Notes under the pieces: generated by a model | Told to the model about the DNA's origin: nothing | Databases searched by the model: none | Seen by the model: only the letters and a program-made list of their open reading frames with translations | Translations under genes and position numbers: made by a program | Part shown: in pieces, positions 10,610-20,229 of the stretch | How positions within the stretch are numbered: position 1 is the first letter of the stretch | How the letters are laid out: each line of letters starts with the position of its first letter | Assembly (NCBI RefSeq): GCF_013408145.1 | Contig: NZ_JACBZI010000001.1 | Coordinates: 1,843,501-1,907,500 of the forward strand | DNA: 64,000 nt | Origin: Nocardioides marinus | Lineage (GTDB): Bacteria; Actinomycetota; Actinomycetes; Propionibacteriales; Nocardioidaceae | Direction of reading: 5' to 3'

Positions 10610-11944
10610 TCACACCTGGTCGAGGAATCGGTCGAACACCCGGGCGCCGAACTCCAGGGCGTCCACGGGGACCCGCTCGTCGACGCCGTGGAACAGCGCG
10701 GTGAAGTCGAGGTCGGCGGGCAGCCGCAGCGGGGCGAACCCGTAGGAGCGCATGCCGAGCTTGCGGAAGTGCTTGGCGTCGGTGCCACCGGACATGAGGT
10801 ACGGCGCGACGATGCCCTCGGGGTCCTCGGCGAGGATGGAGCGGTTCATCGCGGCGACGAGGTCACCGTCGTACGGCGTCTCCCAGGGCTGCTGGTGGGA
10901 GACGAAGTCGATGTCGATCCCCTCCCCGGTGAGCTCAGCGAGGGTGGCGAAGAACTCGTCCTCGAAGCCGGGGAGGAACCTGCCGTCGACGTGCGCGGTC
11001 GCCTCGGTCGGGATCACGTTCACCTTGTATCCGGCGTCGAGCATCGTGGGGTTGGTGGTGTTGGAGATGACCGCACCGAGCATCCGTGCCGCTCCCCCGA
11101 ACTCCTCGATCAGGTCGCGGGCGTTCTCCGGGGTGGCCTGCGTCCCGGCGAGGTCGGCGACGGTGGCGAGCAGGACCTCCATCGTGGGGGTCAGTCGCAC
11201 CGGCCACTCGTGGGCGCCGATCCGCGCCACCGCGGCGGTCAGCCGGGAGACGGCGTTGTCGGTGTTGATCATCGACCCGTGACCGGCCCGGCCCCGGGCC
11301 GTGAGCTTCATCCAGGCCATGCCCTTCTCGGCGGCCTCGACGAGGTAGACGCGGCGCCCGCGGACCGTGGTGGAGAACCCGCCCACCTCGCCGACGGCCT
11401 CGGTGCAGCCCTCGAGCAGCTCGGGGTGGTCCTCCACGATGACCTGGGCGCCATGGTGGCCGCCGGCCTCCTCGTCGGCGGTGAAGCAGAGCACCACCGG
11501 CCGGTCGGGCACCTGCCCGGCGCGGGTGCGCGCGCGCACCACGCTCAGCAGCATCGCGTCGAAGTCCTTCATGTCGACCGCTCCGCGACCCCAGACATAT
11601 CCGTCCTGGACCTCGCCGGAGAACGGGTCGACCTGCCAGTCCTCGGCGGCCGCCGGCACGACGTCGAGGTGGCCGTGCAGGAGCAGGGCGTCGCGGTCGC
11701 TGGAGGTGTCGCCCCAGCGGGCGACGATGCTGGTGCGACCCGGCGTGCCCTCCACGACGGTGGACTTGATCCCCACCTCGTCCAGGAGCGTTGCGACGTG
11801 CTCGGCGGCCTTGCGCTCGCCCGGCCCCTCGGCCTCGCCGTAGTTGGAGGTGTCGATGCGGATCAGGTCGCGACACAGCTCCACGACCTCCCCGGCGGGG
11901 TCGTAGTCGCGCGGTCCGTGGGCGTCCGAGTGGGGCGTCGACAT
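10610..11944 (-). CDS. M20-family metallopeptidase (dipeptidase/deacylase type)
   Basis: A 444-residue zinc hydrolase of the M20/M25/M40 class. Metal ligands lie in LLLHGHLDVVPA, GRGAVDMKDF and FTADEEAGGHHG, with the dimerisation (lid) domain in the middle and a final metal histidine near YLMSGGTDAKHFR. It likely hydrolyses peptides or N-acyl amino acids in the cytoplasm. Start at 11944 (MSTPHSD) is chosen; GGAGGG sits too close to it, and an ATG at 11956 is possible. Confidence 0.92.
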   Translation of the reverse strand: MSTPHSDAHGPRDYDPAGEVVELCRDLIRIDTSNYGEAEGPGERKAAEHVATLLDEVGIKSTVVEGTPGRTSIVARWGDTSSDRDALLLHGHLDVVPAAAEDWQVDPFSGEVQDGYVWGRGAVDMKDFDAMLLSVVRARTRAGQVPDRPVVLCFTADEEAGGHHGAQVIVEDHPELLEGCTEAVGEVGGFSTTVRGRRVYLVEAAEKGMAWMKLTARGRAGHGSMINTDNAVSRLTAAVARIGAHEWPVRLTPTMEVLLATVADLAGTQATPENARDLIEEFGGAARMLGAVISNTTNPTMLDAGYKVNVIPTEATAHVDGRFLPGFEDEFFATLAELTGEGIDIDFVSHQQPWETPYDGDLVAAMNRSILAEDPEGIVAPYLMSGGTDAKHFRKLGMRSYGFAPLRLPADLDFTALFHGVDERVPVDALEFGARVFDRFLDQV

Positions 11945-12006
11945 GCCCTCCAGCATGGCATCACCGCCGAAGCGGTCCCGATGCGGTGGTCGCGCCAGGC
12001 CGCTGC

Positions 12007-12012
12007 TACTGT
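12007..12012 (+). promoter_or_regulatory. -10 of tRNA-Leu
   Basis: TACTGT ends 13 nt before the mature 5' end of the tRNA. Confidence 0.4.
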
Positions 12013-12025
12013 TGCGCCCGCACTC

Positions 12026-12114
12026 GTCCGGGTGGCGGAATTGGCAGACGCGCTAGCTTGAGGTGCTAGTGCCCGTATTAGGGCGTGGGGGTTCAAGTCC
12101 CCCCTCGGACACCA
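12026..12114 (+). tRNA. tRNA-Leu(GAG)
   Basis: An 89-nt class II tRNA. The acceptor arms GTCCGGG and CTCGGAC pair with one G-U. The anticodon stem CTAGC/GCTAG encloses the loop TTGAGGT, so the anticodon is GAG and it reads CUC/CUU. A long variable arm (GTGCCCGTATTAGGGCG) and the T-arm GGGGGTTCAAGTCCCCC follow. The CCA end is encoded at 12112-12114. Confidence 0.97.
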
Positions 12115-12120
12115 GAGACA

Positions 12121-12159
12121 CAGAAGGCCCAGGTCAGCGCACCTGGGCCTTCTGCTTTT
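12121..12159 (+). terminator. Intrinsic terminator after tRNA-Leu
   Basis: A perfect 14-bp stem (12121-12134 with 12141-12154), a 6-nt loop and then CTTTT. It begins 7 nt after the CCA end. It is the clearest factor-independent terminator in the window. Confidence 0.92.
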
Positions 12160-12282
12160 CCGCCCCTCGGCGGTCCACGAGGGTGCGGGCGCTCGACCAC
12201 GAACGGCTACGGTCGAAGGACGCCCGGCAGCCCAGGCGGCGCCACCCGCCCAGACACCCAGACACCAGGCCCAGGGGGTCCC

Positions 12283-13308
12283 GTGCTCGAGAGTCTCACG
12301 CTCGGTCCGGCCGTCGCGCTCTTCTGCGCGTGCACGGTCGCGATCGGTGTCGCCGGCACCCGGCTGGCCGGGGTCGTCGACCGCCTCGCGGACCGAACCG
12401 GGCTGGGCGAGGCGATCATGGGCGCGGTCCTGATGGGTCTGGCCACCTCCCTCAGCGGCAGCGTGCTGTCCACCTCGGCTGCCGCCAGCGGGCACCCGGA
12501 GCTGGCGCTGTCCAACGCGGTGGGCGGGATCGCGGTCCAGACGCTGTTCCTCGCGCTGGCCGACCTCGCCTACCGGCGGGCGAACCTCGAGCACGCGGCC
12601 GCGTCGCTGGGGAACCTGCTCCAGGGTGCGCTGCTGATGACCCAGCTGTCCTGGCTGCTCCTCGCCTTCGCGATGCCGCAGTGGACCATCGGGCCGGTGC
12701 ACGTGGTGACCCCGCTGCTGCTGGTCTCCTACCTCTACGGGCTCCGGTTGGCCCGCGACACCCGGCTGGAGCCGATGTGGGTGCCCCAACGGACACAGGA
12801 GACCCGTGAGGACGAGCCCGACCCCGCGGGCGAGGAGCGCTCGCTCCGCGGGCTGCTCGGCACCACGGCGGTCCTCGTCGCCGTGATGGGGGTGGCCGGG
12901 TTCCTCATGCAGCGCGCCGCCACCGGCATCGTCGACGCCACAGGGCTCGACGAGGCGCTCATGGGTGTCCTGTTCACCGCCGTCGCCACGTCCCTGCCCG
13001 AGCTGGTCACCACGTTGGCCGCGGTCAGGCGTGGGGCCCTGACGCTCGCCGTGGCCGGCATCATCGGCGGGAACGCCTTCGACACGCTCTTCGCGGCCTT
13101 CTCCGACGTCGCCTACACCGAGGGTTCGATCTACCACGCCGTCTCCAGCAACGTGGTGCTGTGGACCGCGCTGGGCGCGGTGATGACGGCCGTCCTCATG
13201 CTCGGCCTGATCCGACGTGAGCCCCGCGGGCCGGGCGGCATCGGCTTCGAGAGCGTGGGGCTGCTCGGTCTCTACGGCCTCGGTGTCCTCACCGTGGTGC
13301 TCGGCTGA
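12283..13308 (+). CDS. CaCA-superfamily sodium/calcium exchanger-like membrane protein
   Basis: A 341-residue polytopic membrane protein with two homologous halves. The alpha-2 repeat is canonical (ATSLPELVTT with Glu240, then GGNAFDTLFAAFSDVAY). The alpha-1 repeat aligns (ATSLSGSVLST, then GGIAVQTLFLALADLAY) but has SG where PE is expected (residues 58-59). Between the halves is a charged cytoplasmic loop (QETREDEPDPAGEE). GTG at 12283 is preceded by a G-rich site; the frame is open further back into the tRNA but that part is not coding. The transported ion is uncertain because of the altered repeat. Confidence 0.85.
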   Translation: MLESLTLGPAVALFCACTVAIGVAGTRLAGVVDRLADRTGLGEAIMGAVLMGLATSLSGSVLSTSAAASGHPELALSNAVGGIAVQTLFLALADLAYRRANLEHAAASLGNLLQGALLMTQLSWLLLAFAMPQWTIGPVHVVTPLLLVSYLYGLRLARDTRLEPMWVPQRTQETREDEPDPAGEERSLRGLLGTTAVLVAVMGVAGFLMQRAATGIVDATGLDEALMGVLFTAVATSLPELVTTLAAVRRGALTLAVAGIIGGNAFDTLFAAFSDVAYTEGSIYHAVSSNVVLWTALGAVMTAVLMLGLIRREPRGPGGIGFESVGLLGLYGLGVLTVVLG

Positions 13309-13344
13309 GCCGAGGCCGCACCGTCTGGAGGGCGCCGGCTCAGC
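13304..13344. terminator. Convergent hairpin containing both stop codons
   Basis: GCTGAGCCG (13304-13312) pairs with CGGCTCAGC (13336-13344). The stop codons of the exchanger gene and the DUF1501 gene are both inside the stem. Confidence 0.55.
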
Positions 13345-14590
13345 GCATGACGCCGAGCCGCCTGCGGTAGCCCGCCTGCGGGAAGACCCGATGGGCGTCC
13401 ACCCCGGGGAACCGGGTCTGGAGGACCTCCATGAGCAGGTGTCGGTAGTCCGTGGTCACGGTCAGGTCACCGGACTCCAGGCGTCCGTCGCGCAGGGTCG
13501 GCCACCTCGCGTGGTAGCGGCCGCCGCGCACTCCCCCACCGGCGACCAGGACGGCGTTCCCGTAGCCGTGGTCCACGCCGGCCGCCCCGTTCTCAGGGAG
13601 CCGGCGACCGAACTCGCTCAGCGTCACCACCGTGACCCGGCGCCAGTCCGGCCCCAGGTCGGTGAAGAAGGCGGCCAGCGAGCCGGCCAGGTCGCCGGCG
13701 CGTGCGGTGAGGTTCCCGCGCAGGTTCTCGTGGTGGTCCCAGGAACCGCTGTCCACCGCGACCGCCCGGACGCCCACCTCGGCACGGATGAGGGCGGCGG
13801 TACGACGCAGCGACGTACCCAGCGCGCTGCCCGGGTACGACGCAGAGTGCTGCGGCGGCTGCGCGGCCGCCTCGGAGTACCGCCCGCCCAGTCGGGCCAG
13901 CTCGAGCGCCTCGCGTCCGGCCCGATGGACCCTGGACCTGCCATCGCCGTACATCTGTGCGAGGCCGCGCGCCACGGCGTCACCGCGGTCGGACCCGGCG
14001 AACGGGGTGCTGATCGAGCTCGGCGACTCCAGCGCCACCGTGGGTCGTGGGCCGACCAGCGAGGTCGGCACGACGTTCGAGCCGACCTGCACGCCCTCGA
14101 GGACGGAGTCCCCGCGCAGCTGGCCGACGAAGCGGTTGAGCCATCCGACCCGGGCGTCGCTGCCGGGGTCGGCGTCCTCGAGCACCTCCATCGCCTCGAA
14201 GTGCGACCGGTTGGGCGCCGGCAGACCGACGGCGTGCACGGCCGCCAGGCGCTTCGTGGCCCACAGCCGGCTGAGCGGCGCCAGGGCGGGGTGCAGGCCG
14301 AACGTGGCGTCGGTGTGCAGCAGGCGGTCCTTCGGGACCGCCGTGGTCGGACGGGCGGCGTAGTAGGCCTTCTCGGCGTGCGGCACCACCAGCGAGAGAC
14401 CGTCGGCGCCGCCGCGCAGGGACAGGACCACGAGCACGTTGCCGCGCGGCTGGGCGCCGTACACAGTGTGGGTCAGCACGTCCCCGACCATCGCGGTCAC
14501 GGCCCCCGCACCGAGGGCCAGTGCCGCGCGACGGGTGGTCGTGAAGTCGCGGCAGCCGCAGGCGTGCACGTCGGGGAGTGGCTCGCTCAT
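13340..14590 (-). CDS. DUF1501 domain protein with Tat signal
   Basis: A 416-residue protein of the sulfatase/phosphatase-fold DUF1501 family. Its N-terminus has a twin-arginine signal (TTRRAALALGAG, Arg20-Arg21), so it is probably exported folded. Family segments are LSLRGGADGLSLVVPH, GLHPALAPL, DSGSWDHHENL and TLSEFGRR. Function is unknown. Its ATG overlaps the stop of the DUF1800 gene by ATGA, so the two are translationally coupled, the usual arrangement of this pair across bacteria. Confidence 0.9.
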   Translation of the reverse strand: MSEPLPDVHACGCRDFTTTRRAALALGAGAVTAMVGDVLTHTVYGAQPRGNVLVVLSLRGGADGLSLVVPHAEKAYYAARPTTAVPKDRLLHTDATFGLHPALAPLSRLWATKRLAAVHAVGLPAPNRSHFEAMEVLEDADPGSDARVGWLNRFVGQLRGDSVLEGVQVGSNVVPTSLVGPRPTVALESPSSISTPFAGSDRGDAVARGLAQMYGDGRSRVHRAGREALELARLGGRYSEAAAQPPQHSASYPGSALGTSLRRTAALIRAEVGVRAVAVDSGSWDHHENLRGNLTARAGDLAGSLAAFFTDLGPDWRRVTVVTLSEFGRRLPENGAAGVDHGYGNAVLVAGGGVRGGRYHARWPTLRDGRLESGDLTVTTDYRHLLMEVLQTRFPGVDAHRVFPQAGYRRRLGVMR

Positions 14591-16038
14591 CGCTGCAGAC
14601 CTCGGGGGGCGTTGAGCACGGTGCCGCGCAGCAGGCGGTAGTGCTGGTCGGACAGGTCGTCGGGGCCGGTCAGCTCGGTGGTCGCGGGCAGGTCGAGGGT
14701 GCGGGCGACGGCCCGCACGAGCGGCTTGTCGGACGCTCGGCCCAGCAGCAGCTGGGACTGGTGTTCGACGACCTGGGCCAATGTGAGCGGCCACTCCGCG
14801 GGCAGCTGGGAGGCCTTGGTGGGCACGTCCACCGAGAGCAGCACGGGTCCGGACGTCCCCGAGACGTCGTACCGCGACCGCCAGGCCCGCAGCACCCGCG
14901 AGGCGCTGAGGTAGTGGGCGCCGTCCTCGGGCCACCCGTCCGGCGTGGGCCACCGGAAGGAGACCTGCCCCTGGCTGGCGGCCTGGCGCACGAGGTACCA
15001 GACGAAGGCGCTGTCGTCGAGGGCTCCGGTCGGCCGCAGCCCCAGCACGCGGGCCATGTGCACCACGTCGTCGCTGGGGTTGCGGGTCTTCTCCCACCGC
15101 GCCCGGCGGAAGGCGGGATGGGCCACGAGGGCGCGGAGCGTGCTGGGGATGTCGCTGCCGGAGCGCCGGTAGGCACGAGCGACGTCCCGCACCAGCCCCT
15201 GCGGCGGGTCGTCGGAGACGAAGCGGACAGCCAGCCGTCGTGCGAGCCGACGGGCGGTCGCGGGATGCAGGGCGAGGTGCTCGAGGTAGGCGTCGAGCAC
15301 CACCCGACCGTCCGCGTCGGCGTTGCGGTGCGTGAAGTCGAGGACCCGGACCCTGCCGGTGGCGTGGCGCTCGGGGTCGTACCCGGCGCGGAACGTGGTC
15401 GTGTCGTCGAGGGTGAACCCGGTGAGGATCTTGGAGGAGTCGACGACCTGGCGCTCGGTGTAGCCGGCGTCGCGGCCGACCGTGTGCAGCTCGAGGACCT
15501 CCCGACCGAGGTTCTCGTTGATCGCTCCCCGGCGGTTGAGGTCGTTGGTGAGGTACCCCGTCATGGCCGGGTGCGTCACCGTGGCCTTGAGGAGCGCGGA
15601 GAACGAGCCGAGCGCGTGCTGGCGCACCACGCGGTCGTAGTCGGCGCGCCACGGCCACGAGCGTCCCTCGCCGGCCGGGACGTAGAGCAGGTTGCTCCAG
15701 AAGTCGACCATCGTCTCGTGCACGTGGCGTCGCGTGAGCGTCCGCAGCGCGAACGTGCGGGCGACGAGCTCGTCGGCGGTCTCGCGGACGGTGCGCTGCC
15801 CCTGCTCCTGCAACCTGCGCACCAGCGGAGCGGGCAGGTCCAGCTGGGGGAACCAGGTGGCCACGGCCAGCGCCCGCGGCGACTCCACGACGAGTCCCGA
15901 CAGCTGCTGCTCGAACCACGCGGCGCCCCCACCGGCGGCCCGCACCTCCTGCGCCAAGGTGGTGTCGACGCCGTAGCTGAACCGCTCGGCGACGTGGCGG
16001 TCGGCCTGGTCCAGCAACGGGGGGAATCCTCGCGGCAC
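14587..16038 (-). CDS. DUF1800 domain protein
   Basis: A 483-residue protein of the DUF1800 family, typically encoded beside DUF1501. Family features seen are RFSYGVDTTLAQEV near the start, MVDFWSNLLYVP, GRDAGYTERQVVDSSKILTG and NENLGREVLELHTVG. No obvious signal peptide is present at the chosen GTG start, which has GAGGGAGG 6 nt upstream. Biochemical function is not known; it may be exported with its DUF1501 partner. Confidence 0.9.
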   Translation of the reverse strand: MPRGFPPLLDQADRHVAERFSYGVDTTLAQEVRAAGGGAAWFEQQLSGLVVESPRALAVATWFPQLDLPAPLVRRLQEQGQRTVRETADELVARTFALRTLTRRHVHETMVDFWSNLLYVPAGEGRSWPWRADYDRVVRQHALGSFSALLKATVTHPAMTGYLTNDLNRRGAINENLGREVLELHTVGRDAGYTERQVVDSSKILTGFTLDDTTTFRAGYDPERHATGRVRVLDFTHRNADADGRVVLDAYLEHLALHPATARRLARRLAVRFVSDDPPQGLVRDVARAYRRSGSDIPSTLRALVAHPAFRRARWEKTRNPSDDVVHMARVLGLRPTGALDDSAFVWYLVRQAASQGQVSFRWPTPDGWPEDGAHYLSASRVLRAWRSRYDVSGTSGPVLLSVDVPTKASQLPAEWPLTLAQVVEHQSQLLLGRASDKPLVRAVARTLDLPATTELTGPDDLSDQHYRLLRGTVLNAPRGLQR

Positions 16039-16083
16039 CGGTGCCTCCCTCGGCGGTGTCGTGCGGTCACTGACCTGGCCAAC

Positions 16084-16118
16084 GCGGTGCCCGGTGGGCG
16101 GTTACCACCGGGCACCGC
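16084..16118. promoter_or_regulatory. Perfect 14-bp inverted repeat in a divergent intergenic region
   Basis: GCGGTGCCCGGTGG and CCACCGGGCACCGC flank a 7-nt loop. It lies 46 bp upstream of the DUF1800 start and 166 bp upstream of the CxxC protein. As neither gene ends here it is not a terminator for them. It could be an operator or a 5' leader structure. Confidence 0.5.
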
Positions 16119-16283
16119 ATGGTCTGGACCACTGCCCGAACCGCGGATCTGAAAGGCTCAAGAAGGCATGCTGGAGGTCGATCCCCCCTGTGCAGGCCCA
16201 GCACCGGGCCAGTCCATGGCTCGCTGCGCACCGTCTGCAGACCCCCGCTGCACCCCCCCACCCCCCACCTGAGAGCCGTCGCG

Positions 16284-16877
16284 ATGACTGCGCTTCCCTC
16301 CTCCAACCCGACGTTCACCCCCGAGCCGTTCGGCGGTACGCCGCGGGGCAGCACGGCCCTCGGGGTGGCCCCCGAGCTCGACGTCGCCGCCGCGACCACC
16401 GCGGCCTTCGTCATGTCCGACCACCAGGTCGGGTGGCACGACATCGAGGACGCCGTCACCGTCTACCACTGGGTGCTGACGGGCACCGGCGGGAGCGCCG
16501 GCCTGCCCCCGGGTCTGCAGGTGTACCCCACCGCCGGCCAGGCAGCGGCGTTCCTGCACGGCCATCGCGCCCGGCAGGGACGCGACGTCGAGTGCGGGTG
16601 GTGCATCAGCGACCTGCGGCCGCCGCGCGAGGTGGTCCAGATCGACGAGTGCGCGGTCGCGACGACGCGCTACGTCTTCGCGGGCCACTCGCCCAAGGGC
16701 GGCGAGACGCTGGAGATGCTGCTGGTCTACCTGTGGGTCGTGGCGACCTCGCGGCCGTCGTACGCCGGGGACGGCACCCGGGTCTACGACCAGGGGGAAG
16801 GCGCCGTCCGCTTCCTGCACGCCTGGCGCGTCGAGCAGGGGCTCGAGGACCCCGACAGCTGTCCCATCTGTCCCTGA
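16284..16877 (+). CDS. Unrecognised protein with two ~88-residue repeats each ending in CxxC
   Basis: I do not recognise this 197-residue protein. It consists of a Pro/Thr-rich N-terminus and two copies of one motif. Copy A (about 42-108) has VYHWV, GLQVYPTAGQAAAFLH and ECGWC; copy B (about 130-197) has VYLWV, TRVYDQGEGAVRFLH and SCPIC. Matching positions are offset by 87-89 residues. Cys104/107 and Cys193/196 look like a shared zinc knuckle or a redox pair. Start ATG has only a weak GAGAG upstream. The next gene, LysR-like, follows after 25 bp but has its own -10. Confidence 0.7.
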   Translation: MTALPSSNPTFTPEPFGGTPRGSTALGVAPELDVAAATTAAFVMSDHQVGWHDIEDAVTVYHWVLTGTGGSAGLPPGLQVYPTAGQAAAFLHGHRARQGRDVECGWCISDLRPPREVVQIDECAVATTRYVFAGHSPKGGETLEMLLVYLWVVATSRPSYAGDGTRVYDQGEGAVRFLHAWRVEQGLEDPDSCPICP

Positions 16878-16890
16878 GCAGGGCCTGACC

Positions 16891-16896
16891 TAGGCT
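16891..16896 (+). promoter_or_regulatory. -10 of the LysR-like gene
   Basis: TAGGCT, 6 nt before GTG at 16903. Confidence 0.55.
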
Positions 16897-16902
16897 CACC
16901 CC

Positions 16903-17481
16903 GTGAGCGCGCCCTTCCGACTCGGCTTCGTGACCGGTGCGACCCCCGACAAGTGGGCTCGCGTGTTCCGCGAGCGCGGTGGGCCGCTCGAGCTGGTCCC
17001 CGTGGCCGAGGACGAGCAGGAGCAGGGCGTGCGCGAGGGCTCGCTCGACATGGTGCTCGCCCGGCTCCCCGTCGACCGCGACGGGCTGCACTGCATCCCG
17101 CTCTACGAGGAGCGGCCGGTCGCCGTCATGGGGGTCGAGCACGTCGCCACGGTCGTGGAGGAGGTCAGCACCGAGGACCTCGACCAGGAGCAGCTCGTCC
17201 TGCCCGAGCGGTCCGGGTGGCGGCCGGCGGCCGAGCAGCTGGCCTGGCCCCCGATGAGCGTCAAGGACGCCGTCGAGACCGTCGCGGCGGGCACCGGCGT
17301 GCTCGTGGTCCCGATGTCGGTCGCCCGGCTGCACCACCGCAAGGACGTCACGTTCCGGCCGGTCACCGACCTGCCGACCACCACGGTCGGGTTGGTGTGG
17401 CGCACCGACCACGACGACGACCGCGTGCAGACCTTCATCGGCGTGGTCCGCGGGCGCACGGCCAACAGCTCACGCCGCTGA
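16903..17481 (+). CDS. LysR substrate-binding-domain protein lacking the HTH
   Basis: A 192-residue protein matching only the effector domain of LysR-type regulators: FRLGFVTGATPDKWARVF, then DMVLARLPVD, LHCIPLYEERPVAVM and GVLVVPMSVARLHHRKDV. The ~90-residue helix-turn-helix that should come first is absent, and the leaderless -10 directly before GTG shows this is not a wrong start. It cannot bind DNA by the usual route. It may sense a ligand and act on a partner. Similar HTH-less proteins occur in other actinobacteria. Confidence 0.75.
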   Translation: MSAPFRLGFVTGATPDKWARVFRERGGPLELVPVAEDEQEQGVREGSLDMVLARLPVDRDGLHCIPLYEERPVAVMGVEHVATVVEEVSTEDLDQEQLVLPERSGWRPAAEQLAWPPMSVKDAVETVAAGTGVLVVPMSVARLHHRKDVTFRPVTDLPTTTVGLVWRTDHDDDRVQTFIGVVRGRTANSSRR

Positions 17482-17483
17482 CG

Positions 17484-17505
17484 CCGGCGCCCATGGGGTC
17501 GCCGG
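17484..17505. terminator. Short hairpin between LysR-like gene and guaB1
   Basis: CCGGCG (17484-17489) and CGCCGG (17500-17505) pair in the 28-bp gap between converging stop codons. No U-tract. Confidence 0.35.
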
Positions 17506-17509
17506 GGCC

Positions 17510-18955
<1,446 letters not shown>

Positions 18956-18969
18956 CGAGGTCCCCCTCC

Positions 18970-18975
18970 TAGGGT
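18970..18975 (+). promoter_or_regulatory. -10 of galK
   Basis: TAGGGT, 7 nt before ATG at 18983. Any -35 element would fall inside the 5' end of guaB1. Confidence 0.5.
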
Positions 18976-18982
18976 GACGACC

Positions 18983-20158
18983 ATGAGGATGCTGGCAGCG
19001 GAAGACCGGTCCGAGCTCCTGGTGGGGGCCTTCGAGCACGGCACCGGCGCCCGACCGACCGTGCTGGCCCAGGCACCCGGGCGGGTCAACCTCATGGGCG
19101 AGCACACCGACTACAACGCCGGGCTCGTGCTCCCCGTCGCCCTGCCCCACCGCACCCGGGTGGCAGCGCGGGCCCGGGAGGACGGCCGGGTCACCGTCCA
19201 GAGCCTGCAACGCGACGGCGGTTTCGCGGGGACCCTGGCCGACTGCGGTCCCGGAGGGCCCGACGGCTGGACCGGGTACGCCGTCGGGGTGCTCTGGACG
19301 CTGTCGCGCGCCGGCGTGCCCGTCCCGGGTATCGACCTGGTCGTCGACTCCACCGTGCCGGTCGGCGCGGGACTCTCCAGCTCAGCGGCGCTGGAGTGCG
19401 CCGTGGGCGCGGCGGTGCTCGGTCTGCTGGAGCGACCCGTGCGCGGTGGGGACGCCGACCTGCTGGTCGAGGCGGCCGTCGCCGCGGAGCGCGAGGTCGT
19501 CGGCGCGCCCACCGGTGGCATGGACCAGGCGGTGGCGGTCCGCGCCACGGCCGACCACGCGCTGCTGATCGACTTCTCCGACGACACGCGATGTCAGGTC
19601 CCCCTGCACCTCGAGCAGCGGGGGCTCACCCTGCTCGTGACCGACACCCGGGTCAGCCACGCCCTGGTCGAGGGCGGGTACGGCGATCGACGGACGGACT
19701 GCGAGGAGGCGGCGCGCCGTCTCGGCGTACCGACCCTGCGGGGAGCCACCCGTGCGGCGGTCGACGACCTGCACGGGGAGCGGCTGCGTCGGCGGGCACG
19801 TCACGTCGTGACCGAGATCGACCGGGTGAGCGGGACCGTCGCGGCCCTCGCGACCGACGACCGGGAGGCCCTGGCCCGGGCGAACGCCGACTCGCACGTC
19901 TCGATGCGCGACGACTTCGAGATCTCCTGCCCCGAGCTCGACGCCGCGGTGGACGCCGCCGTCGAAGCGGGTGCGCTGGGCGCACGCATGACCGGTGGGG
20001 GCTTCGGGGGGTCGTCGGTGGCGTGGGTGCGCACCGACCTGGTGGCCGAGGTGGCGCAGGCCGTCGACCGGCGGTTCGAGCGCGAGGGGTTCGCCGCACC
20101 GCAGCACCTGGTGGCGACACCCTCCGGCGGCGCGGGGTGGGAGCGCCTCGAGGGTTGA
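18983..20158 (+). CDS. galK: Galactokinase
   Basis: Phosphorylates galactose at C1 with ATP, first step of the Leloir pathway. The 391-residue GHMP kinase has the sugar-binding signature GRVNLMGEHTDYN (about residue 34), the ATP loop PVGAGLSSSAALE, the catalytic-Asp segment GAPTGGMDQAV, and the C-terminal GGGFGGSSVAWV. galT and galE are not adjacent, so it stands alone here. ATG is set by the leaderless -10. Confidence 0.95.
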   Translation: MRMLAAEDRSELLVGAFEHGTGARPTVLAQAPGRVNLMGEHTDYNAGLVLPVALPHRTRVAARAREDGRVTVQSLQRDGGFAGTLADCGPGGPDGWTGYAVGVLWTLSRAGVPVPGIDLVVDSTVPVGAGLSSSAALECAVGAAVLGLLERPVRGGDADLLVEAAVAAEREVVGAPTGGMDQAVAVRATADHALLIDFSDDTRCQVPLHLEQRGLTLLVTDTRVSHALVEGGYGDRRTDCEEAARRLGVPTLRGATRAAVDDLHGERLRRRARHVVTEIDRVSGTVAALATDDREALARANADSHVSMRDDFEISCPELDAAVDAAVEAGALGARMTGGGFGGSSVAWVRTDLVAEVAQAVDRRFEREGFAAPQHLVATPSGGAGWERLEG

Positions 20159-20229
20159 GCCCGCGTGCTCAGTCGGCACGGGTACGCCGGCGGGCGCGGC
20201 GTACCCGGGTCGGCGCCGAGCCTGGGGGC

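Noticed and set aside
12063..12809. ORFs starting inside tRNA-Leu (also 12085 start for the exchanger)
   Set aside because: They begin within the tRNA and cross its terminator; the exchanger start is taken as GTG 12283.
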